Shown piece after piece: positions 26,081-35,286 of a stretch of DNA of 64,000 nt; positions within the stretch are counted from its first letter, which is position 1; the number at the start of each line of letters is the position of its first letter. Below the pieces are notes generated by a model that worked only from the letters and a program-made list of their open reading frames with translations, did no database searches and was not told the origin of the DNA. A program made the translations under genes and the position numbers. Source of the DNA: CAYPHY01 sp964410625 (GTDB lineage: Bacteria; Chloroflexota; Anaerolineae; Promineifilales; Promineifilaceae); assembly GCA_964410625.1 (NCBI GenBank), contig CAYPHY010000017.1, positions 22,290-86,289 of the forward strand. Direction: 5' to 3'.

Positions 26081-29000
26081 TCAGGCGTTCATTAAATAGC
26101 CGAGGGGTTGCTTCGTGGCGACCCAGCGGCGGAGTAGATCGAACGAGATGGAATAGGTGTAATCTCGGCTCAACAAGGCAGAAGGCCAGGTTTCCTGGCG
26201 CAACAGGCGGGCCTGGAACGGCCGTTCAAAGCTCTGTACCGTCACCAGCGAACGGGCCTCTAATCGTTTCAGGGCGGTGCGCACATCTTCATCCTTGACG
26301 GTATCGCGCAGGCGGGCCATGACTTCAAAGCGGGCGACGTTGCCATCACTCACTTCCGGCGAGCCAGCCAGGGCCGACATTACCAGCCGTTCCACCTCGG
26401 TGCTTTCTTCCCAGATGAACAGCAGGTGACTGTCATCCTCATCAATGATCTTGCTAATTGTCGTATGGACATCGTCTAGCGAAATGACCTTGCTGAGCCT
26501 CGCTTCCAGATTTAAGGCACTGATCAGGCGGTGGCAGATCAGTTGGGTAAAGTATGGATGGCCGTGTGTCGCTTGCCAGATGCGGTCTACGGCCAACTCA
26601 TCGTAGTGGACAAGCGGCCGAACAGGTTCGCGAACTAACTTCTCCGTTTCGGCGCGGCTCAAGGAGCGAACTTCGCGACTGATCCCGACGTGGAAGATGG
26701 TACTCCAATAATCTTCGATCAACTGGTTGGTCCCGGTCAGGATAAAAGCCAGCTGGCGGCGGTGCTGCATCAGCGAACGCAGGTAGGGCAGCACATCAGG
26801 CGACAATTTGCCGCGTTCGATGCTCTCTTTGACCTGTTCCAGTTCGTCGAGAATAACAACCAGCAACCCTTTTTCCGGCAGGGCCGCTTCGACGCGATCC
26901 AAAAAGGTGTCGAAAGTATGTTGATACCCGTGTCCATTGACCGCCCAGGTATCCAGGGGCCAGCTGGCATCCACTGGAAATTGAATCCCGCGCCGTTGCA
27001 AGTGGCGGTCTATTTCTGTGCATAAACGCTCGAAAAAGTCGGGCGTGGTACAACTGGCAAAGCGTTGTAGGTCAATATAGACGGGAAAGATGGGATAGCC
27101 GGGGTATTTACGGATCGCTTCGCCGCGTTGGCCGTCTACGAGTTGGTAGAGCGTTGAGGTTTTGCCCATGCGTCGCTGGCCGTGGAGGATAAGCGTGTGG
27201 GGTTGGGTCTTGCCGATCAGGTTTTCTTCGATCCACATGAAGATGTCTTCGCGGCCGACAAACAACGCCTCAGAGGCGGCCGATAGCGGTTTGCCCACCA
27301 CATAAGGGTTATCCACATGGGATTGGACGGCCATATCGAAGTAGACCCGGCTCTCCAGCAACTGGCGATGCTCCTTACCGCGTGTGTCGTAATAGGTCGC
27401 CCGCATCGTTACTTTCGCTTCTTTCTCCTTTGGCACCAACCACAGTGAAATGGGAGCCTCCATGCCGGGGTCGAGGGAATCGATCTGTACGATTCCGGTG
27501 GCGTGATCCGTTTCGTAGGCGGGAGAGGGCATCACTTCCAGGAGCAGGTTTTCGATCAGGCTGCCGAAGCCGGGGTTGAGCAGACGGCCGTTTAACTGCG
27601 CATGGCCGCGGCTCACAACCAGTTCGCGCTGATCGAGTTGGAATTCGAGGGTGGAGGAGCGGCCGTTGGCTTCGATATTCCCAATCTCGCCCAGTTCGTG
27701 TAAGATAATGCGGGTGGTGTCGGAGATGGGGGCGTTGTCGAAGGTACGCAGCCGTTCAATTTCCGCTCGCGCGAGCAACACATTAAGCCGGTCGGAAGAA
27801 AAACGTTGGGCAATGCGCTCATACTCATCTTTGCTCACAGGATGGCGGGGCAGAAACTCAATGGTAAACAGGCGAAATTCATAATCCTTAAAGACGTATT
27901 CACGCCGCGAGAACTGCTGTTTTAATACAGGTTTCAACTCGCGGACAATACGATAGTCGCGCGGACTGCGTAGACCCAACTCCTCGACTAACTCACGCTG
28001 GATGGCGCGGGCAAAGGAGTCGCGGTCGCCCTTTTCGTTGTCAATCTTGCCGCCGACGAGGTTGAACATCTCCCAGTTGGTGTTCCATTGCAGCAAATAT
28101 TTGCGATCTTCGCCGCTGCCAACGGTAATGAGGGCGAAGGCACTTTTTTGGCGCAAGCGATCGAGGGCGGCGGATACCTCGTTTGGCTGGCGAATTTCTT
28201 CCAATGCTTGCTTTCCGGCCGTCAGCGCACTGCAAAGCGCAAGGCGTTTGGCCCAGGGATGCCAGGGGTCGGCGTTTAGACCGGCATACTTGACGGCGGC
28301 CATACTTTGGAAAAAGACGGCCACAGGGTAGTGATAGCGATGACGTTCGGGGCCTTGCTGGGCGGCCACGTCATGCAACGAAAAGAGGAAGTAGAGTAAG
28401 TTTTCTGAATATAACGGGAATTGGGAGTAGAGGGCGTCGTACCATTCAGGATGGTACTCGCGCAGGGTGGCGATGAACTCATCAAATCCGCCGCTGTAGC
28501 TGCGATAGAGCAAGCTCTCGACTAATAGGGCAAACTTGGTAGCCACTTCCTCTGTCCAAATCCCTTCATCAACCATTTCTTTGAAAATGCGGTAGAGGAC
28601 GTGGGTGCGGAACTCTACTTCCAGCTTGGCGAGATCAAAATAGATGTGCCCAGCACGCGCATCGGAAAAATCAATTAACCAGACGGGAATGTCGTCGCCG
28701 CCAATTTCGACAAGGATATTGCTGGTGTTCAGATCGCCATGGACAACGGGCGATACCTGGGGAATAGGGATGATCATGTCCTCGCGGCCGAGTTCCCAAA
28801 GCAAATAGCGGGCATTGACTATGGGTGGCAAGAATTGTGCCGAAGCCAGCTCGAAGGTATCGGCCGTGTGGTCATAGGGACGGCCGACAATCTCGGCGAT
28901 GTTGCCAGCGATGATGGTGTCTTGGGTGTGGGCGACACGGCCGCGAACGGTGACGCGCTTCCCCCGCCGGAAAACGGGATGGGTGAGCATTTCCCGTTGC

Positions 29001-30307
29001 GACGCTGATAAGCCCACCTTAAAACGTAAAACGGGATGGTCTTTGCCGGTCAGCAAGGGGGCAATGGGGTAGCGAGCGAGCAAATCATCATGGAGGTAGA
29101 TCAACCCCTGCTCTGTGTCTAGCTCCGCCACTTCAAAGTCGCGCAGGATAACCACAGGCTGCTCGCCATTTAAGACGGATTCGTTGATTGCCTGGAGAGT
29201 CTTGTGGCCGGGGACGCCGGAGAGTGTGGTAAATTCATCGGCCGAGATCACAAAATCGGCGTCATCCTCCTCTGCGTCTACTAATATGGCTTCGTCGAGC
29301 GTCAGGTTGGTTGGGAGAACACGCGAGTAAAGGGGCGCCCAGTAGCGCAATTCGACATCGCTGCTACCGACGTAGAGCTGGTCGAGGCTCTGGCGCAACT
29401 GTTCCAGGACGCTGTCGATCAACTCGCGGCGCACGCGGTTTTGGTCTTGCAAGAATTGGGAGAGGGTGATGGTATCGCGGTCGGAACCGGCCAGGACATA
29501 GCAGGCCCCGGCGGAGTGTTGCCCGCGGATGGCTTCGCCCTGAATCTGGCCGACGCGCTGGTTTAAGCGGGGCTGGATCAATCTTTCCTGGATTTCCTGA
29601 ACGGACTCCAGTTGATCGGCCGCTTCGATCTTCAGAATACGTTTTAATTGATGTGAAGGCTTCACCGTGTAGATGCGTGAACCGCTGAACCCTTCATCCA
29701 AACGGAAGATTTGTACAACATCACTATTGGCAAATAGACGCTTGATGATGTATCGCTCCTCGGGATTATTGCTCAGCGTCTCCAGGCCATCGTAGCTCAG
29801 CCCTGGCTCAATACGCGGCTTCACCGAGTCATTGGCGTATTGCTCGAAGGTCTCCTCCCAATTGGTTGGCGAGAAGACGTGTTTGTGTATTTGCTCTGGC
29901 AACTGCTTGAGCAACGGTGAATTGGTGGGGAAGTGCCATGCTGCCCCAATCCGCATGAGCATTCGCATCCGATCATCGGCCTCAGTCGTAAAGACGACAA
30001 CGGGCAGTTTTTTGCGAATTTCCTGCAGGCGCGTCACAAACAAAGTGATATCGGTTAGTGGCTCATTGTCAGCATCAATAAACACCAGATCAATATCGCG
30101 ATCGTGCTTCACCAGTTCCAGTGCTCGTTCCAACACCGGCTCGATGAAAAACGAGAAGTCTTCTTTGTGTGCAAACACAGTATGGGGGAATTGACCATTC
30201 TGTGAAACTTGGTGTTGGGCCTCCTCTTGATGATTTACGAATCGCCCCCCCGCACACAATGTCTTTAACTTCATAACGCTATGAAATAGGCTCGATGTAT
30301 CCGTCAT
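26081..30307 (-). CDS. Giant multidomain protein: receiver-like, kinase-like, Nudix, beta-sandwich and AAA/STAND ATPase
   Basis: The product has about 1408 residues when started at ATG 30307, which has GGAGG 6 nt upstream; the longer frame to 30358 has no such site. In order: a degenerate receiver-like fold (DLVFIDADNEPLTD, LPVVVFTTEADD, then GAAWHFPTN where the conserved Lys is missing). A kinase/aminoglycoside-phosphotransferase-like domain follows, with VVHGDLNTSNILVE (about 520-530) and LIDFSDARAGH (about 545-555). A Nudix domain comes next (GGKIDNEKGD...RELVEELGL, about 750-780), then a beta-sandwich-like region (about 860-990). An ATPase follows NPYVVGKPL, with Walker A GQRRMGKTS (about 1041) and Walker B LLVVILDELEQV (about 1147). 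A winged-helix tail ends it. It is followed by the ATPase-nuclease gene. It resembles modular NTPase conflict-system proteins, and its function is unknown. Confidence 0.82.
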   Translation of the reverse strand: MTDTSSLFHSVMKLKTLCAGGRFVNHQEEAQHQVSQNGQFPHTVFAHKEDFSFFIEPVLERALELVKHDRDIDLVFIDADNEPLTDITLFVTRLQEIRKKLPVVVFTTEADDRMRMLMRIGAAWHFPTNSPLLKQLPEQIHKHVFSPTNWEETFEQYANDSVKPRIEPGLSYDGLETLSNNPEERYIIKRLFANSDVVQIFRLDEGFSGSRIYTVKPSHQLKRILKIEAADQLESVQEIQERLIQPRLNQRVGQIQGEAIRGQHSAGACYVLAGSDRDTITLSQFLQDQNRVRRELIDSVLEQLRQSLDQLYVGSSDVELRYWAPLYSRVLPTNLTLDEAILVDAEEDDADFVISADEFTTLSGVPGHKTLQAINESVLNGEQPVVILRDFEVAELDTEQGLIYLHDDLLARYPIAPLLTGKDHPVLRFKVGLSASQREMLTHPVFRRGKRVTVRGRVAHTQDTIIAGNIAEIVGRPYDHTADTFELASAQFLPPIVNARYLLWELGREDMIIPIPQVSPVVHGDLNTSNILVEIGGDDIPVWLIDFSDARAGHIYFDLAKLEVEFRTHVLYRIFKEMVDEGIWTEEVATKFALLVESLLYRSYSGGFDEFIATLREYHPEWYDALYSQFPLYSENLLYFLFSLHDVAAQQGPERHRYHYPVAVFFQSMAAVKYAGLNADPWHPWAKRLALCSALTAGKQALEEIRQPNEVSAALDRLRQKSAFALITVGSGEDRKYLLQWNTNWEMFNLVGGKIDNEKGDRDSFARAIQRELVEELGLRSPRDYRIVRELKPVLKQQFSRREYVFKDYEFRLFTIEFLPRHPVSKDEYERIAQRFSSDRLNVLLARAEIERLRTFDNAPISDTTRIILHELGEIGNIEANGRSSTLEFQLDQRELVVSRGHAQLNGRLLNPGFGSLIENLLLEVMPSPAYETDHATGIVQIDSLDPGMEAPISLWLVPKEKEAKVTMRATYYDTRGKEHRQLLESRVYFDMAVQSHVDNPYVVGKPLSAASEALFVGREDIFMWIEENLIGKTQPHTLILHGQRRMGKTSTLYQLVDGQRGEAIRKYPGYPIFPVYIDLQRFASCTTPDFFERLCTEIDRHLQRRGIQFPVDASWPLDTWAVNGHGYQHTFDTFLDRVEAALPEKGLLVVILDELEQVKESIERGKLSPDVLPYLRSLMQHRRQLAFILTGTNQLIEDYWSTIFHVGISREVRSLSRAETEKLVREPVRPLVHYDELAVDRIWQATHGHPYFTQLICHRLISALNLEARLSKVISLDDVHTTISKIIDEDDSHLLFIWEESTEVERLVMSALAGSPEVSDGNVARFEVMARLRDTVKDEDVRTALKRLEARSLVTVQSFERPFQARLLRQETWPSALLSRDYTYSISFDLLRRWVATKQPLGYLMNA

Positions 30308-30868
30308 TGTTTTCCTCCACTCCCGTGCGAGATGTAGGCGTGTAGGCGAAAAGATCACTGCGCACTCATCATAGCAGTAACCATAAGTTCCGGTTATCCA
30401 AGGGAATCAGGGACAAGCAGATCAGGGATAACTGGCGGCCGCACCTTCAGCACTAGAGTAATGGCGCTATGCAATTGTTGGTACTTCTAATAAATATAAC
30501 AAAGCTACAAAATACTGTTTTCCTTTACAGTAGGGCCGTGGTTTGAGGGCGACCCTGATAAGACAGTTTTCTGTCTACCTATTTTGCTGTGAAACCACCC
30601 AATCGGTTGTGGCGGCTCCCGTCTAAGGATTATAACCGTGGCTCCCTTAAATTGGTGGTTTCACTTAGAGCAAAATTAAGGAAATTAGTACTATGTGCTT
30701 ATGTCTACTCCCATTATAGGCAATTTCACATAATAATGCAAGTAGGAAATCATTCGCATTACAATCTATGTAAATAGTACTTTGGTACTGTTTGATATAG
30801 CAAAATTGCCCAAATAGCTACCATGAAACATTACTTATATTACTATGAATAATTAAACAGCTTGAAAT
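30308..30868. other. AT-rich intergenic region with structured element
   Basis: This roughly 560-bp gap is clearly richer in A+T than the flanking genes and nearly lacks the CGGCCG word. It separates the 5' end of the giant multidomain gene from the 3' end of the glycosyltransferase gene. It contains small hairpins (AGACAG-TTTT-CTGTCT, 30561-30576) and the larger inverted repeat at 30589-30664. The short reading frame crossing that repeat (30589-30777) has no protein features and no ribosome-binding site. Confidence 0.6.
30589..30664. ncRNA. Candidate structured RNA or inverted-repeat element
   Basis: Outer arms GTGAAACCACC(C)AAT (30589-30603) and ATTGGTGGTTTCAC (30651-30664) pair over 14 bp with one bulged C. 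Inside, CGGTT (30604-30608) pairs with AACCG (30634-30638). GTGGCGGCTCCC and GTGGCTCCC form an internal direct repeat. No known RNA family is recognised. It could equally be a small transposon remnant or a protein-binding site. Its direction is unknown. Confidence 0.4.
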
Positions 30869-32026
30869 TCAAACAGGGGCCAAGGTGTGATAGAGGCGGA
30901 GAAGCTTTCGCGCGGCCGTTTGCCAGGAAAATTCGGCCGCCCGCCGGAAACCCGCAGTGATCATCTCTTCCCTTCGTTGTTGATCGAACAAGAGGCTTTT
31001 CATGTTTTCGCTCCAGGCGCTTTCGTCGTCTGGAGGAAGGAGGACGGCCGCCTTGCCCGCCGGGTCAACGACTTCGGGCAGGCTTGAGCGGTTGGAGCTG
31101 ATGACCGGCACGCCACAGGCCATTGCTTCTAGCAGTGGCAAGCCAAAGCCTTCATAGAGACTGGGAAAGACGAAGAGATCGGCCACTGAGTAGAGAAGTG
31201 GTAGATCGGCATCGGACACAAAGCCTGGAAAGTGTATTCGCTCGCGGTCACTTTGTTCAACGTCCGCCAGCAAACCCTCGTAGAGCCAGCCCTTGCCACC
31301 TACAATGACCAGTTTGTGGGGGATGGTATGGGCTATGCGTAAAAATGCACGGACGAGCAAAGGATAGTTTTTTCGCGGCTGAATGGTCCCCACCGCAAGG
31401 ATGTAGGGGGTGTGGGTTAAACCATATTTGGCGAGTACTATGGCGCGAGCCGCCTCATCGGCCACAAATCGAAATCTGGGATGGACGCCACTGTATAGAA
31501 CGCTCATTTTCTGCTCAGGAATATTCCAAATGTGTAGCAGATCGTTATAGGTAGCGACGGAATCGGCCAATACATGGGTCGCCCGTGCGATGGACCAAGG
31601 GACTACTTGATTGAGATAGCGCACCAACGGCGGTGGGTATGCTTCTGGAAAATGGATGAAGGAGAGGTCGTGAACGGTGAGGATGGTTGGGACGCGCCCG
31701 GCAACGGGGGGCAGGACGAAATCGGGCGAATGGTAGAGATCAATCGCGCCAGTGAAGAGTTGCACGGGCAAGGGGAGCCGGAAGCGGTACCACAAGCGAT
31801 AGAGCCAGCGTTCGCTTAGCGGCGCAGGGTGGTGATGTACATTTTCGGCCGTTGGAAGCGCATCAGGCACAGGGAGTGCAACGGGCGGCCGGGCCGAGAA
31901 GAGATGGTAGTGGTTCGTCCGGTCTTCGGCGATGAGCGCATGGATGATTTCGCGGGTATAGCGGCCGATCCCCCCACCCTGGGTTAAGGCGGCGGTAATA
32001 TCAAACCCGATCCGCACGCTGCTCAC
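30869..32026 (-). CDS. Glycosyltransferase family 4
   Basis: This 385-residue GT-B enzyme transfers sugar from a nucleotide donor, probably during surface polysaccharide assembly. It has the N-terminal GGIGRYTREI loop, TVHDLSFIHFPE, ILAVGTIQPRKNYPLLVRAF at the start of the donor-binding half, and the family E-x7-E signature in LYEGFGLPLLEAMACGVPVI. It is the last gene of a polysaccharide cluster on this strand and overlaps gtrA by 26 nt. The sugar donor cannot be deduced. Confidence 0.93.
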   Translation of the reverse strand: MSSVRIGFDITAALTQGGGIGRYTREIIHALIAEDRTNHYHLFSARPPVALPVPDALPTAENVHHHPAPLSERWLYRLWYRFRLPLPVQLFTGAIDLYHSPDFVLPPVAGRVPTILTVHDLSFIHFPEAYPPPLVRYLNQVVPWSIARATHVLADSVATYNDLLHIWNIPEQKMSVLYSGVHPRFRFVADEAARAIVLAKYGLTHTPYILAVGTIQPRKNYPLLVRAFLRIAHTIPHKLVIVGGKGWLYEGLLADVEQSDRERIHFPGFVSDADLPLLYSVADLFVFPSLYEGFGLPLLEAMACGVPVISSNRSSLPEVVDPAGKAAVLLPPDDESAWSENMKSLLFDQQRREEMITAGFRRAAEFSWQTAARKLLRLYHTLAPV

Positions 32027-32576
32027 TCACATTGTTATAGGTCCAATAGCGATTGGCGAAGAAGTTCCAAAACATGACCACGACGACGGAGACCGCGAGC
32101 GCTAGATTCGCGCCGAGGCGGTCGGCATACGGCCGCAAGGCAGGCAGACCGGCTATCAGGCTGCGGAAGAAGGGGTTGGTGAGGGTGATGATGGGGATGC
32201 GGATCAAAATTCCAGCAACACTGACGAGGGCGAACATGGTGAACTGGAGTCGCTTGCGGCGGCTGCGAGAATCGGGATAGGTCCAGTAACGGTTCCACAA
32301 AAAATTGCTGGTGACAGCAGCGACAAATGAGATGGTGGCGGCGACCGTCGGCCCCATTGTCATCACCCAGGCGGTTGGCAAGCCAACGCCGACCAGCAAC
32401 TCATACAGCCAATGCCCTTCCACCACCCAATCGGAAGCGGGGGCAATAAGCAGGTTAAAGACGCCAAAGTCAACGACAAAGCCGATCGCGCCGACGACAA
32501 CAAATTTGAGAAAACGTTCCGCTTCCTTCGGGTTGATGCCAAAGCGGCCCGATACACCGGCAAGCATTGTTATCAT
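32001..32576 (-). CDS. GtrA-like flippase protein
   Basis: This 191-residue GtrA/DPMS-associated membrane protein has four helices: RFLKFVVVGAIGFVVDFGVFNLLI, TISFVAAVTSNFLWNRYWTYPDS, TMFALVSVAGILIRIPIITL and the C-terminal AVSVVVVMFWNFFANRYWTY. The two NRYWTY signatures follow a helix as expected for the family. GtrA proteins help lipid-linked sugars across the membrane or anchor the polysaccharide. Its ATG overlaps the stop of the O-antigen ligase gene (ATGA), and its end overlaps the GT4 gene. Confidence 0.92.
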   Translation of the reverse strand: MITMLAGVSGRFGINPKEAERFLKFVVVGAIGFVVDFGVFNLLIAPASDWVVEGHWLYELLVGVGLPTAWVMTMGPTVAATISFVAAVTSNFLWNRYWTYPDSRSRRKRLQFTMFALVSVAGILIRIPIITLTNPFFRSLIAGLPALRPYADRLGANLALAVSVVVVMFWNFFANRYWTYNNVSEQRADRV

Positions 32577-34234
32577 GTATAGTTTACCTCTGCCAGGGTT
32601 GAGACCTCGGTTTTTTGCTCGTGATTCGTCCTTACTCGCTCGACAACCTGTCCGTCACCGAGGTCCAGCAACTGCAACAATGCTAACATCACACCGAGGT
32701 GGATGTAGATATTGTTAACATATAGTTTATCTACCAGATGGTGAACTGACAAAGCCACCCAACAGGACGTTAGTCCTAAAGCTATGCCACGTTCCGGCCA
32801 GGGCAACCGCCGCAAGAGGGCCACTGATTGCCAGAGGACGGCGCCCCACAGGAGCAAATAGGCCAGCAGACCGATTATACCGGTTTCCGCGAGCAAGTTG
32901 AGATAGTAGTTGTGGGCATGGCCGAGGGCGGCGGGCCAGTTGATCAGCGCGTAGTCGGCATAGGCGGCCTCGTAGTTGCCAAAGCCAACCCCTGTCCAAA
33001 GATCATCGCGAGCCATGTCGAGGGCGGCTTGCCAGTGGGCGAGGCGTTCCAAAACGGCATAGTTGGCATCGTTGATGTCTACGCCGCGTACATCACCAAA
33101 GGTGAGGTCTTCTTGAAAACCGCTAATGCGCTCGATGACGGCCGCCGCCGGGCCAAAGCCAACAGCCAGACCTGCGAACAAGAGAACGGCCGCTACCGTT
33201 GTGCCACCCACTGATAACAAGAAGCCTTGCCACCATTGCCGCGTGCTGAACAAGACCAGTGTCGCGAGTCCGGCAGCAAAACCTAGCCACGCGCCCCGGC
33301 TCCAGGAGAAGATCAGACCGAGAGTGGTGACGGCGGCCGTCCCAACGACGAATAAGCGAAACAATTGTGAATGGCGAATGGTGAATTGTGAATTGTGAAT
33401 GAGAATGGGCGGTGGCCCTTCTTTATTTTTTCCCATCTCCTGTGCTTCTCTGCTCCCCTGCTCCCCTGCTCTCCCACCCTTCCAGGCAGCCACAAACCCC
33501 ACCAACGTCCCCAAGGCCAACAGCGCCGTCAGGTTCATATAGCCGCCATAGGGATTGGGTTGCTCGAAGGTGCCGTAGGCGCGATAGAAGTTGCCCAGGA
33601 CGAGGAAGTGTTCCGGGCCGTCGCCGCGCAAGCCGAATTGCCAGATGCCGATCAGGGCCTGGCTCAGTCCGGCGAGCAGCAACATAGCCAGGACAAGCCA
33701 GTGAGCGGTCTTTACCCTCTTGGGGTCATAACGAGCGACAGCCACAACCATCGTGACAATAAGGACTATTTCTAACCACTTGAGCAGTTCAATCAGGCCG
33801 AGTTGGATTGAAGATGCATCGGTTAGCGTGGCGGCGGTGATGAAGATAAACAAAAGCAGGGGTCGTGTCAGCCGCGTAGTGAAAAGTCTAAGCTCGCGGC
33901 GGAGCAAGCTGCGGCCGATCCAGGCCGCAAACGCCAGCAGTAGCATCAGTTGGCCGCTGTCGAGCAGGCTGCTGCCGAACAAGAGGTTTTCCAATGCCCC
34001 CAACGGTCCTAACAAGAGCGCCAAGGCTAAACCAAACAAGGGGTTCAGCAACGTGAGCAGCAGGACGGCGGTTATCGCCAGGAGAGCGGCGGCGAGGGAG
34101 AGGGGTAAGCCCACCAACAGTAGACCGGCGAGGACAGCGATTAGCAGCCAGATGGGTTGTGTGGCGGCCGAAAGTCCTGGGAGTCGCTTAATGCTGTGGG
34201 TGCTGTAGGTGCTACGAATGACACTCATGGGCAA
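32573..34234 (-). CDS. O-antigen ligase/polymerase family protein (Wzy_C)
   Basis: This 553-residue protein has about 12 membrane helices. The Wzy_C signature region is present: SWSRGAWLGFAAGLATLVLF, then the periplasmic loop with ERLAHWQAALDMARDDLWTGVGFGNYE and LGHAHNYYLNLLAETGIIGLLAYLLLW. Such proteins ligate or polymerise lipid-linked glycans outside the membrane. Near residues 245-290 the chain holds a foreign-looking hydrophilic insert (GGRAGEQGSREAQEMGKNKE and following) encoded by repeat DNA at 33361-33483. It sits between two helices and keeps the frame. It is translationally coupled to gtrA. Confidence 0.9.
   Translation of the reverse strand: MPMSVIRSTYSTHSIKRLPGLSAATQPIWLLIAVLAGLLLVGLPLSLAAALLAITAVLLLTLLNPLFGLALALLLGPLGALENLLFGSSLLDSGQLMLLLAFAAWIGRSLLRRELRLFTTRLTRPLLLFIFITAATLTDASSIQLGLIELLKWLEIVLIVTMVVAVARYDPKRVKTAHWLVLAMLLLAGLSQALIGIWQFGLRGDGPEHFLVLGNFYRAYGTFEQPNPYGGYMNLTALLALGTLVGFVAAWKGGRAGEQGSREAQEMGKNKEGPPPILIHNSQFTIRHSQLFRLFVVGTAAVTTLGLIFSWSRGAWLGFAAGLATLVLFSTRQWWQGFLLSVGGTTVAAVLLFAGLAVGFGPAAAVIERISGFQEDLTFGDVRGVDINDANYAVLERLAHWQAALDMARDDLWTGVGFGNYEAAYADYALINWPAALGHAHNYYLNLLAETGIIGLLAYLLLWGAVLWQSVALLRRLPWPERGIALGLTSCWVALSVHHLVDKLYVNNIYIHLGVMLALLQLLDLGDGQVVERVRTNHEQKTEVSTLAEVNYT
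33361..33483. repeat. Word repeats inside the O-antigen ligase gene
   Basis: AATTGTGAATGGCGAATGGTGAATTGTGAATTGTGAATG is followed by CTCTGCTCCCCTGCTCCCCTGCTCTCCC. These are words typical of the intergenic elements here, but they lie in frame in the coding sequence and add about 40 hydrophilic residues to a loop. Confidence 0.8.
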
Positions 34235-34341
34235 AAGGGAGGATTAGGGAAGCTGTAAAGCATCTCTGGTGATTGGGTTGACCAGGGAATTCGTGGGGAT
34301 TCCTCGCTCCGCTCGGAATGACGATTTATGAAACAGCGTTC

Positions 34342-35286
34342 TCAAACTCGTTCGCGGAAATAGGCGATTGTCTCCGCGAGGCCATCATTGACGGGGACTT
34401 TTGGCTCCCAGCCTAAGATTTGTCGCGCTCTAGTGATATCGGGGCGACGCTTGCGTGGATCATCAATGATGCGATCATCTTCTGGTTGGACAAAGATGAT
34501 TTGCGAACGACTTCGCGCCAGTTCAACGATCCGTTCCGCCAGTTCCAGGACGGTGATCTCGGTGTGGGGATTGCCAATGTTGACTGGCATTGATTCATCG
34601 GAGAGGAGCAAGCGATAGATGCCTTCGATAAGGTCGGAGTAGTATTGGAAGGCGCGGGTCTGGTCCCCCTTGCCATAGACGGTGATGGGCTGATCGGTCA
34701 GCGCCTGGTAGATGAAGTTGGGGACGACACGGCCGTCGTTCAATCGCATTCGTGGCCCGTAGGTATTAAAGATACGCACAATTCGCGTCTCCAGGCCATG
34801 ATAGCGATGATAGGCCATGGTCATCGCTTCGGCAAAACGCTTGGCTTCGTCATAGACACCGCGTGGCCCAATCGGGTTGACATGCCCCCAGTAGCTCTCC
34901 GGCTGTGGATTTACCTGCGGATCGCCATAGACCTCGGATGTGGAAGCCAGCAAATAACGCGCCCCCTTGTGCTTTGCCAGTCCCAATGTATTGTGGGTCC
35001 CCAGAGAGCCTACTTTTAGGGTGGGGATGGGGTATTCCAGGTAGTCGTTGGGGCTGGCGGGCGAGGCAAAGTGGAGCACTGCATCGAGCGGCCCGGCGAC
35101 ATAAATGTATTGGCTGACGTTGTGTTTAATAAATGAAAAACGTTCGTGGCCGATCAGGTGGGCGATGTTGTCCATGTTGCCGGTGATCAAATTATCCATC
35201 CCGACAACGGTATGGCCTTCGTTGATAAATCGGTCTGCTAGATGGGAGCCGAGGAATCCGGCGGCCCCGGTGATCAATACACGCAT
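34342..35286 (-). CDS. UDP-glucuronate decarboxylase-like NAD-dependent epimerase
   Basis: This 314-residue extended SDR closely follows UDP-xylose synthase. It has ITGAAGFLGSHLADRFINEGH, DNLITGNMDNIAHL, LHFASPASPNDYLEYPI, ASTSEVYGDP, the catalytic YDEAKRFAEA (YxxxK), RIFNTYGPRM, GRVVPNFIYQAL, and GDQTRAFQYYSDLIEGI. The enzyme would convert UDP-glucuronate to UDP-xylose, a precursor for surface glycans. It is the first gene of the cluster with the ligase, GtrA and GT4 genes, 107 bp upstream of the ligase gene. Relatives acting on other nucleotide sugars are the main alternative. Confidence 0.92.
   Translation of the reverse strand: MRVLITGAAGFLGSHLADRFINEGHTVVGMDNLITGNMDNIAHLIGHERFSFIKHNVSQYIYVAGPLDAVLHFASPASPNDYLEYPIPTLKVGSLGTHNTLGLAKHKGARYLLASTSEVYGDPQVNPQPESYWGHVNPIGPRGVYDEAKRFAEAMTMAYHRYHGLETRIVRIFNTYGPRMRLNDGRVVPNFIYQALTDQPITVYGKGDQTRAFQYYSDLIEGIYRLLLSDESMPVNIGNPHTEITVLELAERIVELARSRSQIIFVQPEDDRIIDDPRKRRPDITRARQILGWEPKVPVNDGLAETIAYFRERV

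Noticed and set aside
30308..30358. Upstream start of the giant multidomain protein
   Set aside because: GGAGG stands 6 nt before ATG 30307, whereas the ATG at 30358 has no ribosome-binding site.
30589..30777. Short + strand reading frame of 62 codons
   Set aside because: It runs through the inverted repeat, has no ribosome-binding site and no protein features. The DNA is better explained as a structured element.
33361..33483. O-antigen ligase repeat region as a frameshift or assembly chimera
   Set aside because: The reading frame stays open through the repeat and membrane helices resume normally on both sides, so an in-frame insert is the simpler explanation.
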